Assembly (NCBI RefSeq): GCF_019112545.1
Contig: NW_025064912.1
Span: 4,211 to 66,790, forward strand
Direction: 5' to 3'
Length of the DNA: 62,580 bases
Source: Guyanagaster necrorhizus
Lineage: Eukaryota; Basidiomycota; Agaricomycetes; Agaricales; Physalacriaceae
Shown here: piece by piece, positions 35,301-47,293 of the stretch
Layout of the letters: every line of letters begins with the position of its first letter
How positions within the stretch are numbered: the stretch's first letter is position 1
Translations under genes and position numbers: made by a program
Notes under the pieces: model-generated
Databases searched by the model: none
What the model saw: only the letters and a program-made list of their open reading frames with translations
Told to the model about the DNA's origin: nothing

Positions 35301-36419
35301 TGGGATATTATTCTGAGCTGGAAGAGGGACTCCAGGGCTTCTTGCTCAGGCTTGGTTGGCAGTGAGGACTTCTGTGTCAGCTCAGTGTTCTGAGGTCCAC
35401 AGATTAGATTCAGTGGTGCTGAATTCTCTGAATACCAGGGTTGAGAGAGATTGATGGGATCAGTTGGCCCATACTGGCACAAGTACCATCATGAGCTCTC
35501 CACAGAGTCTGTATCAGTTGGAGGCATTGGCTCTTTTAAGCCTCTCTCTCTCTGCATTTCTCTGTGACTCTGTGAGTCACTGGCTGTGCTCAGTGGCCTT
35601 TCTCCTTCTTTGCTCTGCTTCAAGGAGACACTCCTCCAGTCTGCTAAGAACCAGAGGAGGGGGGTCTCTTTGCCTCTGCTCCTCTTGTCAGAGGGCTTCA
35701 TCATAATTGAATGGGATGTTAAAGTCTCAGGCAGGGAATAGTCAATGTATGATTTCATTTTGATTTTCTTGGATCTGTTCCTTGTCATTGAGTCAGTCCA
35801 AGGGCACCCTCCCTATTCCTGCACTAGTTCCCAGTGAAGGTTGGATTATGGGAGAGGAGTTGTGAGACTGGATATGACAGGGTCTTGAAGCCATCCAAGT
35901 GGCATTGAGAGAATCCCAGACATGGTCAGCAATCCCATGAGTTCAGGAGGCAGTAGAAAGAGAGGGTGACTGTCAGAAGAAATCTTCCAAGAGTCCCTCA
36001 TCTTCATGATTGGAGATGGCATCTGATATAAATATTCTATGGTTTCATGGGATCCAATGGTGCTCTGATCTGGGTCAAGGGGAGCACTGCTCTCCCTCTT
36101 CTTCTTGACCATCCCTCTGATACATGCTGCTAGGTCCAGCTTCTGATAAGGGGCTGCCTGGGGGCTGGTAGGTTGTTCTTCTGGATTCAGGGATATCATG
36201 TAATAGGAGGTCTAGGGTTATGTTGCATAACATATGTTGAATGTGTTGAAACTCATTATAGTGCCTGATTGCCCAAGCAATAATCGATTGGCATCTCTGG
36301 CACAGCTGGATGATCACTAAAAGTCCTAATAATGTTCTAATGATGGAGGTGAGGAGTTTGAAGAAATCTTGGTCAAAGTTCAGATCTGGTGTTGATAGAG
36401 GGCATTCAGTTTTCTCCAC
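32349..36419 (-). pseudogene. gypsy E gag and protease region remnant
   Basis: This is the 5' portion of the element. The zinc knuckle near 33230-33300 reads YFNCRQKDHMIKDC, with the first Cys changed to Tyr. A Gag core lies upstream (KALILARYNEWKERI and neighbouring pieces). 34733-35482 and 35489-36419 hold acidic, Ser/Pro-rich N-terminal Gag sequence with no catalytic motif. The protease region is around 32350-32560 (VFLGHDWLIRHNP). All frames are interrupted. Confidence 0.75.
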
Positions 36420-36462
36420 ACTATAATGTATGAGGAAAGGGAAAAGGAAGCTTCCAGCTAAT

Positions 36463-36932
36463 TGTTAGATCCAAGCATCACATGGACTAATTACACATGA
36501 TAAACAGAAGTCACCTTGCACTTCAGGTGATTGACTGAGTTCACTGATGCATAATCAGAGCAGTATGTCATAAAGCCTTAGAGTTGAGCTTGAGGATAGA
36601 ATGGTATATGAATAAACTTTAACTTGAAGCTGAGAATTACCAATGAGAGCAAGCATCTTTAAGTACTGTACACTGTCTGCTAATAATAAGACTACTTATT
36701 GTATCATTCTGAGTCCTTTGTACCTATTGTCCTTGGATATTGCTATCATACACAAAAGATTGATTGTATATCATTGATAACACTATCGCATCAAAAGACA
36801 ATGACTGACTTGGCTAGTTGTGCTGACTAAGCCTTATCTCATAGTCTTAAGTGCTTGTCCTTAGTGCTATGACTAAGCATAAATAGGAGTTAATTGTGAA
36901 AAAGAATAAGAAAATAGTGAAAAATCATAACA
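36463..36932 (-). repeat. 5' LTR of gypsy E (470 bp)
   Basis: TGTTAG...CATAACA on plus, followed by the GTGTT duplication. It is equal in length to the other LTR and carries the complementary set of CpG losses. Confidence 0.93.
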
Positions 36933-36990
36933 GTGTTGAAATACATAGAGACTATCTACACTGAACACTCAGACTCTCTCAACCACAGTA

Positions 36991-39382
36991 CAGTTGACTA
37001 TCTCACAATGCATACAGTTGAGAGACACCAAAACTATATGCATTTATAGATTTATGCAGAACCAAAATAGCATGTGGTGTGACATATGACTTATGTGACA
37101 ACATCATTATTGCCTCAAATGCTCTCAGTGGCTTTTGGATCAGCTTTCCATGCATCTCCTTAAATAATACTCCTCTCAACTTCCTCAGCTGTGATACTAA
37201 TCCACTCCAGTCATCTTGTGAAACACAAAATGCCTTCAGCTTTTGAATAAGCTCAAATCCTTCTCTTATAGTTATTAAGATCTGTTCTTTCTCACTCTCC
37301 TCTTCCTTCTCTTCCTCCTCATCATCAATGATAGTTATTTTCCTATTTTCTACTGCAATATCATGCTTGATAGCAGCAACAATCTCCTCATCTGTTGGTA
37401 TTATCTCAAGACCTTCAGTATACTCTTCTGCAATAGGGTTAACCATCTCTTTAATAGTTGGAATGAAACCAAACATGTGATTTTGTTGTTTCAATTTGAC
37501 AAGGTGGTTCTTCAACATTATCTCTGCTGTCTGGAGTTGTTGAATGGGAGCAATTTGGGTGGAAGGTGTGTTCATTTTTGACTGTGATAAAGGAGCCAAC
37601 TGATTGACTGCCTCCAGTGCTTTACCAACATTGTTCTCTGCATTCATAACAGCCATAAGAGCAGGATACCAGTCAGCATCAGCATATTGGTTTCCAAGCA
37701 GATCCTGCAATGCCTGTTTGATCCCTGGAAGCATGTATTTGTCTGTTGAGGCAAAGTCATGAACAAGATTCCATGCAGACTTGAGGAGTGAGGTGTCTTG
37801 GAAATCATTGGATGATGTGGTGGACTGTGACTCAGATGCATTGTCAGGCATTATATCAGTGTGTTTCTAGCAGTTTGCTATCATTTTACTGCTGACATTT
37901 GCCCAAGCATCATGAGCAATAGTTATAGCTTCAAGAAGATCAAGCTTGAAGATCTCAGACTCTCCAAGATCATCAAGATCAAGTGCATGGATACACATGG
38001 CATTCTGATAATATGCCTTGAAGCAGTAGATAATATCAGCATCTAGCAGCTGGACATATGGAGTCATGTTGGGCTTGAAGAACTCCAGCTTTGTGTTATA
38101 GAATGTATAAGTGATAGAATGCTCTCAAAAGTTGTTCAAGATCAGCAGAACCTGTCACATCTCCCTCTTCATCTTTAAATCAAACATCTTCACTCACTCT
38201 GTAAATATTTCACTCATCATCTAGGTCTTCTTATTATTCTGATAATAGAATCCCATTGCTGTTAGACTCTTTTTTTTGAAACACTGTAGTTGTTTTGACT
38301 TTCCAATAAAAACAACTGGCATCTGCTCACTCCTATCTGCATTCATAGCAAAACACATGATGATGTAGAACTTGTCCTGTTTCTGTCCACTCATAGGACC
38401 AGATACCAAGGTATGATCTGGGATGGCAAAGATGATAAGACTAGATTCATCAATATTCCATCTGTCCTGCATTGCATATTTCACCATAATGCTGTAAAGA
38501 TGCATACATTCTTTTTCTACTGCCACTATATTCACTGAGCCTGCTTCTCTATGCCACTGAACCTCCTGAATCTTCCATGTCTTGCAGAATGATCTCAACC
38601 ATCCCTCTTCTTTCAAACACTGATTCTCTAGAATATCCATCAGATTTTTAATCAGATTTTGCTTTTTTATCAGTATTGCACTGGTCACAGTCTCATCTCA
38701 GAGCTGTATGTTCTGATACCAGGATGCAACAGCATGCTTCACATTAGGTTGGGTGACAATGTGAGACTTTTTGGATGATAGTGCATTAGAGTTCTCATTT
38801 GCATGCTGTTCAATTTTTATATAAGATATCAGTTTCCATGAAAGAGTAGGTTGAGTAAAGAGCAGTGCATCTTCCTTTCAGTTTGAAAAATATGCCACAA
38901 TGTCAGCATGTCAATGAGAAGGATGATCATCAACATGTTTGAATACTATGAGTCAGTCTCTTGTTGTGAGGTGTGGGTGGGAGATCTGCTTTGGAGGCTG
39001 AGCAGATGATGTGTATATTGGGACTTTCTCCTTCTGTTTTGTGCATTCATATAGATTTCCAGATTTAGCATGTGGTTTTTGTGTTGGTTCAGGAGGCATG
39101 TTTATAGAGATATAAGCTGTGCTGCTTTACAATAATTTTTTCTGTGTTTGTTATAGTCTATACAAATAAATTATGTTCTTTATTGTTCTAATATATGCAT
39201 AATGTTATATCAGCTTACTATAATTTTGGATCTGACAATGCATATTCCTAACTAAAATCATATGCATTACACAATATGCATTTCTAGCTTATTTCTTTGC
39301 TCCTCAACTGTGTTTCAGCCCAATCCATATGCAAAGTCAGAATTATGCATTTCAACATCATGCATTGTGAGATATTCAACTG
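36991..39382 (-). mobile_element. pogo-type DNA transposon, copy 1 (2392 bp)
   Basis: It has terminal inverted repeats CAGTTGACTATCTCACAATGCAT (imperfect at the far end) and TA on both sides (36989-36990, 39383-39384), the Tc1/mariner signature. It sits in the RT of copia D, 53 bp from the gypsy E target duplication. It is the same length as copy 2 at 47470-49861, in the opposite orientation, with only a few base differences noticed by eye. No CpG is evident. Confidence 0.93.
37003..39099 (-). pseudogene. pogo transposase, copy 1, broken at conserved tryptophans
   Basis: The start is the ATG at 39099 (MPPEPTQKPHAKSG). The N-terminal part has psq/CENP-B-type helix-turn-helix sequence with stops. 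The DDE domain (PF03184) includes WNIDESSLIIF, QKDKFYIIMCFAMNADRSEQMPVVFIGK in pieces, a TAG and a TGA where the family has Trp (GWM and EWV blocks), LILNNF with Asn in place of the second catalytic Asp, and QLLDADIIYCFKAYYQ. After NC a TAG again replaces Trp. A 282-codon C-terminal frame (37003-37851) then stays open; it ends in an acidic EEEEKEEESEKE stretch and a tail without known domain. The protein cannot be made whole. Confidence 0.9.
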
Positions 39383-39526
39383 TACATTCAAAAAATCCTA
39401 GAATGTACCAGAATGTCTGACTGTAACAGTGTCAGTACTCCTCTTGATCCACACACTAAGCTATCCAGCTTGATGTCCTCTGCTACTCCAGAGGAATGGG
39501 AAACCATGCAGCACATCCCATATCTC

Positions 39527-39673
39527 TGTTGAAGCAGCACACCCTCTATGTCACTCTTACCTTATATAATTGTAGCTACCAATACTAGAGATCAAAAGTC
39601 AATGCCTATCAGCTTTTGACCTTTGACTTCAGACCTGGCTTTCTCTGCTGCACTACACAACCTGCTTTCAACA
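39527..39673 (-). repeat. solo LTR of copia F family (147 bp)
   Basis: TGTTGAAG...TTTCAACA with a perfect target duplication ATCTC on both sides (39522-39526, 39674-39678). It equals the F LTR in length, read in the F sense on plus. It interrupts the copia D pol frame, so F-type elements were active after D inserted. Confidence 0.93.
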
Positions 39674-40360
39674 ATCTCTAGATCCTTGGCTCTATAGTGT
39701 ACTTGGCCATCACCACTTGTTCTGACATAGCTTTTGCAGTCAGCATCTTATCATGGTTCAGCAAAAACCTTGGATTAAGGCATTGGAAGGCCCTGAAATG
39801 CCTCTTCAGATACATAAAGGGGACAATCAATCTAAAATTGACATATTCACCTGATGCTACAAACTCAGAGCTGTTCAAAATGTACACAGATGCAGATCAT
39901 AGTGGAAATCCAGATAATAAGTGTTCAACCTCAGGATATGTTATCAAGATGAGCACAGGTGCAGTCAGCTGGATAAGCCAGCTATAATCTATAGTAACCT
40001 TATTGACCACAGAGGCTGAATATGTGGCTGCCATCTCTGCTGGACAGAAAATTCTGTGGCTGTGAAATCTGTTCACAGAATTTGGTTTCCATCATCTGTT
40101 GCCATTCCCACTGCTGATTGACAACTAATCTGCTCTCTCTGTCACTTGCAATTCTGACTATCATGGTCATATCAAACATCTCAACCTCTGCTTCTACTGA
40201 TTATGAGACAAGGTTGAGCAGAGGCACATACATATTGAACATCTTTGCATAGAAGACATGCTTGCTGACATCTTCACAAAAGTCTTGGGGAAGGAGAAGA
40301 TGACTCACATGATCAGGCTGTTGGGTCTTGAACTCTGAGAAGTATTGTGTTGAGAGAGAG
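39674..40360 (+). pseudogene. copia D pol, last part (end of RT and RNase H)
   Basis: The frame continues after the solo LTR with LGSIVYLAITTCSDIAFAV, HWKALKCLFRYIKGT, YTDADHSGNPDNKCSTSGY, TTEAEYVAAISAGQ and EDMLADIFTKVLGKEK. These are standard copia RNase H and tail blocks. Several TGA and TAG codons interrupt it. A purine-rich GAGAGAGAG tract (40352-40360) precedes the 3' LTR. Confidence 0.88.
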
Positions 40361-40508
40361 CATTGCAGGATAACACAAGTACCTGATGTCAATCTTATAC
40401 AAGCATAGACAGTTTTGTCCTGAGTCAATAGTCAACTGCCTTTAAGCAATTGACTGTCATACTCAGCCTGGCCATTATTCACTGCATGATAATAACCTGC
40501 CTGCAACA
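40361..40508 (+). repeat. 3' LTR of copia D (148 bp)
   Basis: Same length as the 5' LTR. Its first two bases are CA instead of TG (CATTGCAGG for TGTTGCAGG). It ends CTGCAACA, followed by the AGTTG duplication. Confidence 0.9.
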
Positions 40509-41843
40509 AGTTGCACCTCTCAAATTTAACCAGGTCCTTGACAAGAATTATTGGTCTCCATACAATTTGTACTGGAGTCACAAACCTCAAGAAGACTTAA
40601 GAAGAGATGGCTATATTTGGAGGACCTTTGTTCTCTATAGAGTTGAGTGGAAGTGGTGCATATTACAACTTTCTTTTACTAGCAATACTATGCTAAGTAT
40701 AGTCCATTACAGAACTGTGACTGACCATGACTGCCAGCTCTGGTCACTAATACTTTTGTTCCATCCTTGTACCAAAATTTCCTCACTCTTTGTTCACTCT
40801 TCTTATTGCCTTTCAAGTATGAAATTATGCTAAATCAATGGATTTTGATAAGCAATCCTAATGCTGCCATCTGGTCCACCTCTTAGACCTTGATATAGAG
40901 ATCATCACTGTTCACACTGGAGGTCCTGCAAGGATAATCAGGGCCTTCAACAAAAGCCTTCAGCTGGTATTCTCTAAGTATCACTTTATAGAACTGGAGA
41001 CTGAGTGTCACTTGATATGAGAGGATATGAATATTATCATCTTTTATATGTTGCCTTCTTTCTATTAGCTTACTAGAAGTCACTGAGTCCTTTCTTTCAG
41101 ATCTCATTCCTCTTCCAATCTTATCATGTGTCCTAATTCTCTTTGAGGTCAGAAAGACCTTCTCAGAAGTTCAAGCAGGCTTTTAGTGTACATGGCTCTC
41201 TAATTTTCCTTCATTTTTGATTGACTCTGGTATGACAGATCCTTATGCTATAGAAATCTATTATGTCCACAGCATCAGTATGCTCTGTGGTATTCTAATA
41301 CCTGGCTCAAGGCCTTCAGTTGTGTTCACACATAACTGAAGGAGCAGTCATTTTCCCAAAATAGTATACATGAGATATTAGTGTAGGTGTATATATGTGA
41401 CTATTTGTGGCTCTTCAACTTGATTTCTTGGAGGAGGCTGGTTTCTGATTATGACCTGATTCTGGAGTGTTCATAATGCTTGCTTTGAGACCACCAGTGC
41501 ACATCCATTTTCCAAAGTAATGTCTTCTGTCCCCATATATCTATTTGCTCTATTGATAATCACTTTAGCAGCTTGTGATCCAGATCAACAACATACTTTT
41601 TATTAGTCCAGTTAGGCATCATTGATCTGTGATGTGATAGAGCAACAATAAGTACCCATTCTTTACTTAGAGTGTAAGAATATTTGATATCAAAAATCTA
41701 GACTGAGAATCAACTCATCTTTCTTACAAACTTGATGGATTTGCAACATTCAGTATTAGAGTATAACAGTGTCTGATCTATTATCAAGTCAATTGTGATA
41801 TGAAATCAGCCTTATATGTTATCATTTGTGAAGAGGTAATAGA
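40509..41843. other. 1.3 kb of CpG-poor sequence, no assignable gene
   Basis: Stop-rich in all frames apart from short chance frames on both strands. It probably contains decayed host sequence upstream of the HET pseudogene; I recognise no family in it. Confidence 0.4.
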
Positions 41844-44800
41844 GTGAATTCAATTCTAATGTACTTGCATGTTTTGCAGATTTTCATATTCCCAAAGCAT
41901 GGATCACAAAGAATGACATTGATTCACTGGCATCTACAACATTGTTTGCATGAAGACTTCATAGCAACATGTAGAAATCAACCTGTGAGTTGCAACACTG
42001 ACCTGCCTCAATGCAAATATGCCTTGGTTTTACACTCTCTTGACTGCATATTCATCTGAGCCTGGAAAATGGGAAATAGTAAATATTGTTAGTCCATTTT
42101 GTTTTAAGTACTCATCTTGACTATGTTAGTGCTGTCCAAATTATTACACCAATTGCTATGCAGCTTTGTGGTTTCAATTTAGAATCATATGTGCTCTGTC
42201 TTTTTGACTGCTCTGATAATTGCAGACTCATCTCCTGATGAAGCATCTGAGCTTGACAAAAATCAGACCACAAACATACTATCTGAGTCCCAAGAGATAA
42301 TACTACACCAGCAACATGTTCTACTGAAGATGATGATCCTATCATGCAGGATATCCCATAGTCATTCTTCAGCTTCTATTCAGAATGACTCTTCAAATCA
42401 TCAATTGTGGAGTCTGCTACAGCCATGATTAATAACCATCCAGCCAGTGATATTGTGCATAATAGTGATGCATTCTCCAGTCCTGATGATTATGAATTTC
42501 ACTTGCTAGCAAGAATGTCAAGGGTAAGTAAATTAACTGAACTGAACACAAGTTTATAACACATATTTCTGTACTTCTGCAGTGTTATGGAACCTTTCTC
42601 ACTTCTTATACTGAGGCAGGCCAAGACAAATAGTCAATCAAAGTTCCATTGCAATAGGCTTACACTGAGACAAAACCTGCTATACCATCCTCCCTTGCTG
42701 ACACACCCTGCACTACTCTCAGTGTTCAGAGCATCTTAGATGAACTGAATGCCACACTTGGAACATCATACACTGATATGCAGGCTACATGTCCAGCCCT
42801 ATAATTTGCAAATTCTGCATAACACACTAGAATATGCTAGTAACTGAGAATCATTAGCCAGTAGAGGACTATGGCTGAGGCTCCAAGCTGATAGTCATGC
42901 TAGTCACCAATACTAAGTCCAAAAGGGACTTTGTAAAATAACATGGCCTAAGGATAAAAATCCTAAGTCAGGTTTGAACTTAGAAAAGTTCAGCACCACA
43001 CCTTGGAAAATACTAAGTCCAAGTTGGACTTAGAAATGGTACCTCAAATGGGGCCAATTCTACATGCCACTAAGACAAGTATATTCTAAGACAGCTAGAG
43101 GTATAATACCATAGCCAGTTGTGGAGTATTGAGTAGAGATAGCATCATCCAGAAGCAGTAAGAAGTGAGACCCAATGATCTGTGGCTAGCACTGTGAGTT
43201 TTGACTCAAATACCTAAGTCCAAATTTTCTAGGTATCAGGTGACCTAAGGGACTTAGAATTGAGAGGAATAGAGTGGATAGGACCGGTTGACTGGGCCTG
43301 ATCAGGCCTGATCGATCAAGCTACTAAGAATAACTCAGAGGATTAAAACTTTGAGTAGACAGAAAGGAGTTAGGTACCCACAGGCACTGTAGGCTTAAAA
43401 TAAGGCTGTGCGGTGGCCAGGCGGGTCTGGGCAAGCCTAGGGGAGTCCAGGAGTGCCGCCATTCTGGAATAATGGCATGATTCTGCTTTAAACAGGAGAA
43501 ATATTATTTTGAATGCTTTATTTATAGATTCTGTACCTGTTGTTGGTGTATAAAAGAAGGGAATGGGGGGGAAATAGTAAGCAAGTGACCCACCCCCGCA
43601 TTCAGGCCTTCTAGCCCACTGTAGCTAGTCCCTGGGACAATGGATTTTGAGTTCTGCTTCAACTTAGTGATTTATTTAAGTTGCTTTGTCACTTAGAGAG
43701 AGGATTAGATTGGAATAATAATATATTTTGGGTTTTGGATTAATTTGGGTTCCAAACTAGAAGGGTTTTGGCATCAGAATACAAGTTCTTCGGTTTTGAG
43801 GACTGCTAGCCAGCCAAGAGTGCAGCTAGTCAAGCCTAAGTGCTTGATAGACTTAGTATTTGGGTTTTGGAATATTCTAAGTTGGTTTGGAGCATAATTT
43901 AGCATTGATTCTAAGTCTTAATTATACTTAAACATTGCTATAAACTACTCTCATGAGTATTGCATCTTTGAAAGCAAGATAGAGTTAAATAACTGTCTTT
44001 ATTGACTGTTTCTTTGATTTTACTTAAGACTGCAAGAGTGCTTCTATCATACTCAAAACAACCGACCTCAACTGTATTTGGTGATTGTGTATTGAGTGGT
44101 TAGGTGTTAGTGTTTGAGAGTTCATTCCTCATTCACTTCTCTTAGTCACTTAGCTGTCACCAAGCACATCAACACTCTGAACATACTGACCCTCTCTTTC
44201 ATTCTTGAAGACTGCATCAAGAGTGACTATGACTTTGGCACTGCATATGGCCACCTCTGTTAGATATGAGAGAATGATGTTTATCCTGAGCAGCTGCATG
44301 AGTGGACCATCTAAGACAGATTATGTAGAAGTGAAGATTAGGATCAGAAGGAGTGATGAGGAGCACTTGTAGAAAACTGGATCATCAATGTGTGATTGCC
44401 TCCTTGATGTGTCTGGAATCTGTGTGCTAATCAGGTGGTACTATAGTGGAGTATCAGAGAGAATATTAACAACTGATCTTGGCCAATATCATATATATGG
44501 ATAGATATAAAGGATCACATTAAAGTTTAAATGGCCATCAATAGAAAGAAATGGCCTGTACTGATCTTAAAAGACACCAGCCTTGACCTCATCTGGATCA
44601 AAATGCTGAATCTGGAAGCAGAATACATGTGGTTGGATATCCTCTGTTTGAGACAGGAGGATGAGCCAAGAGATGATCTGCATGTGGAAGAGTGGAAGTT
44701 GGACATGCCCATGCTCAGATGCATGTATAACAAGATCCAAGCAAGACCAAAGGTGGTAATCTATCTGAGCAGGCTAGGGCACCCTCTGAGCTTGAAGGCA

Positions 44801-45940
44801 GGCAATTTACAGTATGATCAGTATTAGTTTAAGCATGCACAGATGCTACAGGACATTGGAGACTCTGATAGGATCATAGCCAGAGATACACCTGATGGAC
44901 CACTGCACTATGTCAAGCAAATATAAAAGAAGAACAGCTCCAAGGGAGAGATGCTAAAGGGCTTTCACTTGTATCTAAGGTCCTTTGAGCAGGAGTGATG
45001 TCAGTATCCACATATGATTCAGGAATCTGTACAGATTCACCTAGATAGAATGGATAAGCAGATAACTGTAAAACCCAGCCATTTGGCCAGTCCTCAATAG
45101 CATCAACATGCATAGACACTGAAGAAAATTAGCCATAAGAAGATCATTGAGGGATATACATCCAATGGCCCACTGTATATCAAGCTGATAGATGGAGGAA
45201 ACTATGATGATGAGAAGATACTAGCAAAGTTTCATGAATAGCTGGAGTTGCTGAACAGTGAATGAGATCTGTTTGGCTCACTGGCAAGCATGCAGAAGCA
45301 GGTGTTGACCAACATAGTAGAAAAAGTTGCAGGCCTAGCATTTTGTCTACTGTTCAATGAGTTACTAGCATATGATGAGAATCAGCTGCCTGAGAATGCA
45401 TGAAATGACCTTACAAATACAATGAATGCATGGCAACAATATGGCCTGTTTTTCCTTTATTCTGAACTGGAAAATGCAAGCAAGAAATGAAGATCATTCT
45501 GAGACCAAGTCATGACACAGCATCTACTAGCAGATAGCAGGTCTTTGGTGGAGCTCAACTGTAATGACAAGGCAGATGTTGACTGGTACAATGAATTCTG
45601 TATTGGAAAGGCATTTGTACAGAGATTGTCTGCAGGATGCACAGAAGGGAGTGATCAACACAGAGAGTTGATTGTCAAAGATGCATATAGATTGACACAT
45701 ATGTTCACAATCATTGCCATCCACCAGTATCCAATACTTGAAGACATATATGCACTGCTTGATAGCTATAGTGAGCTATTGAAGTCCAATGATGCCATGC
45801 AATATTGGGTTGTTGGCTGACTACTGCCAGAGCAGAGGTTTGAGAAACTGTTGGTGTTTAGAATGACTGACTGGAATGAGATTGTGAGGCTGGAGAGGCT
45901 GGAGATCATAAAGAAGAGTGTCAAGTCTTATCTTCTTTGA
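41844..45940 (+). pseudogene. decayed genomic copy of the HET-domain gene
   Basis: It parallels the intact gene at 17844-20593 in exon order and in introns. Exon 1 material lies at about 41844-42060 (CKYALVLHSLDC). Fused exon 2/3 material lies at about 42230-42525, ending DDYEFHLLARMSRVSK. The third intron, with GTAAGTAAATTAAC and CTGCAG, is still present at about 42526-42582. Exon 4 runs 42583-42773 and 44172-45940. The HET region reads WLDILCLRQEDEPRDDL near 44640, and VIYLSRLGHPLSL near 44760 (the intact gene has VMIYLSGLGRPLTL). Retained introns show a DNA-level duplication, not a retrocopy. Stops are mostly TAG or TGA for Trp, Arg and Gln. A 1.4-kb solo LTR interrupts exon 4. Confidence 0.92.
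42774..44171 (+). repeat. 1.4-kb solo LTR inside the HET pseudogene
   Basis: Aligning the pseudogene with the intact HET gene gives a clean insertion point in exon 4. The insert begins TGATATGC and ends GCACATCA, an imperfect inverted terminus with TG...CA ends. It is flanked by ACAC on both sides (42770-42773, 44172-44175). A TATA box TGTATAAAAGAAG lies near 43546. No coding domain is present, so this is a solo LTR of a long-LTR (probably gypsy) family not otherwise represented here. Confidence 0.8.
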
Positions 45941-46969
45941 CAGATTGTGGCCTCTTAGAGTCTTAGTCTTGTTGTATGCTCACAACACACAATGCTACTG
46001 TAGACACTACCATATAATATTACATATCTATCTATTTACCTACTTATCTTTTAGTCATACAGCAGCATTAGAGAGAAAAAAAATATAAACTCTAGGATGT
46101 AACTCATCCTCAGTATATCACTATTAGCATCTCATCATTGCATTAGGAAGTTAATTCTGAGCATTTGGAGAATGTTATCAAGAAAGAGACTCTGAGAATT
46201 CAAATTCAGAATCTTTGCTGATATCTGATGTCAGTATTTTTTTATCATACCATCTACAGCTGTGCCAGATATGTAGTATCATTATGAAGGAAATAGTGAA
46301 ATCACAAGCTGCCTTTCTCTATAAATATTTTTTGCTGGAGGTCAGATTATAAAATGAGCAGTAAAGAATTTCTATTTGCTCACAGACTGAGATGTAGTGT
46401 ATTGGAGGTTACAAGGAATGTGAGAAAGTGATATAGACTTGAATGTGGTTCAAATGGATGACTCTGAAGGCAGCAAAAAATGCCAAATCCTGAACTTCTT
46501 CTTTCTTCTTTCACTACCACTATGTCTTCTCCCATTTTCTTGTATCATCTCATTCATGCAAGTCCTCACTGTCAGTATTTCAGATATACTAGAACCTTCA
46601 AGATCTTGGCATGATATGTTTTGTTTATAGCCCCTGGAACAAAAGTGCAAGATAGCTCAAGGCTGTTTTTGTAACTCTGGCTGATCCTTTCTCAGAATAA
46701 TGCAGAATCCTTTCATCCACCATCACAGACATCAAATATACCAACAGCAAATTCCTACTCAAGGCCCTAAAGCCCTTCTGAAGACAGTCATTATGCTCTC
46801 TTAGAATCTCACTTGTTTGTATCTACTCTGGCATAGGCAAACTGAGAAGCATGTGTGGTATATTGGTACACTTACTATGAAGAGACTGTATTTCTGCATG
46901 TCTTGAAAATATTCAACAACAAAGAAAGATATGATTAGCATAGCAGAGAACACAATAGAGAGACACCAT
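45941..46969. other. 1 kb of CpG-poor sequence without a recognised gene
   Basis: Short frames only (for example 46439-46630) with no domain. It probably represents decayed 3' flank of the HET copy. Confidence 0.4.
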
Positions 46970-47285
46970 AATTCAATAGTATGTTTTTCTTTTATCTTTT
47001 TATAAGCTTTTGTTGAAGATATTATTTAGAAGGTTGGCCACCACTGAAAAGAGACATTTACAGGGCCCAGTGATCTGGATGCAGTTGGTATCATTAATAA
47101 AAATTTGAGTATTTCTTCCTGATGTCAGATTCACAAGAGTATAAAGGTGTGCAACCTATCATCAAGTCAATTATACATCATTCTTTGTAAAGGAGTGACA
47201 GGATCTCTACATTGCAGATATCAGTATTCCTAAAGACTGCAACATGCAGGATAATATAAATGTGTGAGCAGAGAAGACAGAGAAA
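46970..47285 (+). repeat. decayed copy of the segment at about 21119-21405
   Basis: Read on plus it follows the minus strand of 21405-21119 at high similarity, with C-to-T and G-to-A differences. It includes ATTCAATAGTATGTTTTTC, CAGGGCCCAGTGATCTGGAT and CACAAGAGTATAAAGGTGTG. It lies after the HET copy, whereas the original lies before the HET gene in the same reading sense, so the duplicated block is not collinear. Confidence 0.8.
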
Positions 47286-47293
47286 GAGAATCT

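Larger units (their letters stand above)
28721..36932 (-). mobile_element. Ty3/gypsy retrotransposon E with chromodomain, decayed, inside copia D
   Basis: An 8212-bp minus-strand element with 470-bp LTRs (28721-29190 and 36463-36932) and a perfect target duplication GTGTT (28716-28720, 36933-36937). The order RT-RNase H-integrase-chromodomain places it in the chromoviruses. It interrupts the RT of copia D. Almost all CpGs are lost and every frame is broken. Confidence 0.95.
36938..39526 (+). pseudogene. copia D reverse transcriptase, middle part, split by the pogo insertion
   Basis: Excluding 36991-39384, the D frame resumes after gypsy E with VEIHRDYLH (TAG) TLRLSQPQ, is interrupted inside the Gln-Tyr codons at CAG-TA, and continues at 39383 with YIQKILECTRMSDCNS and TPLDPHTKLSS. 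The order matches copia F (HTLSQHQYILDILQHAGMT). This part ends at the solo LTR insertion at 39527. Confidence 0.85.
24897..40508 (+). mobile_element. Ty1/copia retrotransposon D, decayed, host of three nested insertions
   Basis: The LTRs are 24897-25044 and 40361-40508 (148 bp each), and a perfect target duplication AGTTG lies outside them (24892-24896, 40509-40513). Removing gypsy E, a pogo element and a solo LTR restores one continuous copia reading order (Gag, protease, integrase, RT, RNase H). It is closely related to copia F in pol. Frames are full of stops and CpG is nearly absent. Confidence 0.93.

Noticed and set aside
42774..44171. Large intron or alternative exon of the HET pseudogene
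   Set aside because: The intact gene has continuous exon sequence at this point, the insert has TGAT...ATCA ends and short direct repeats, and it contains an LTR-like TATA box.
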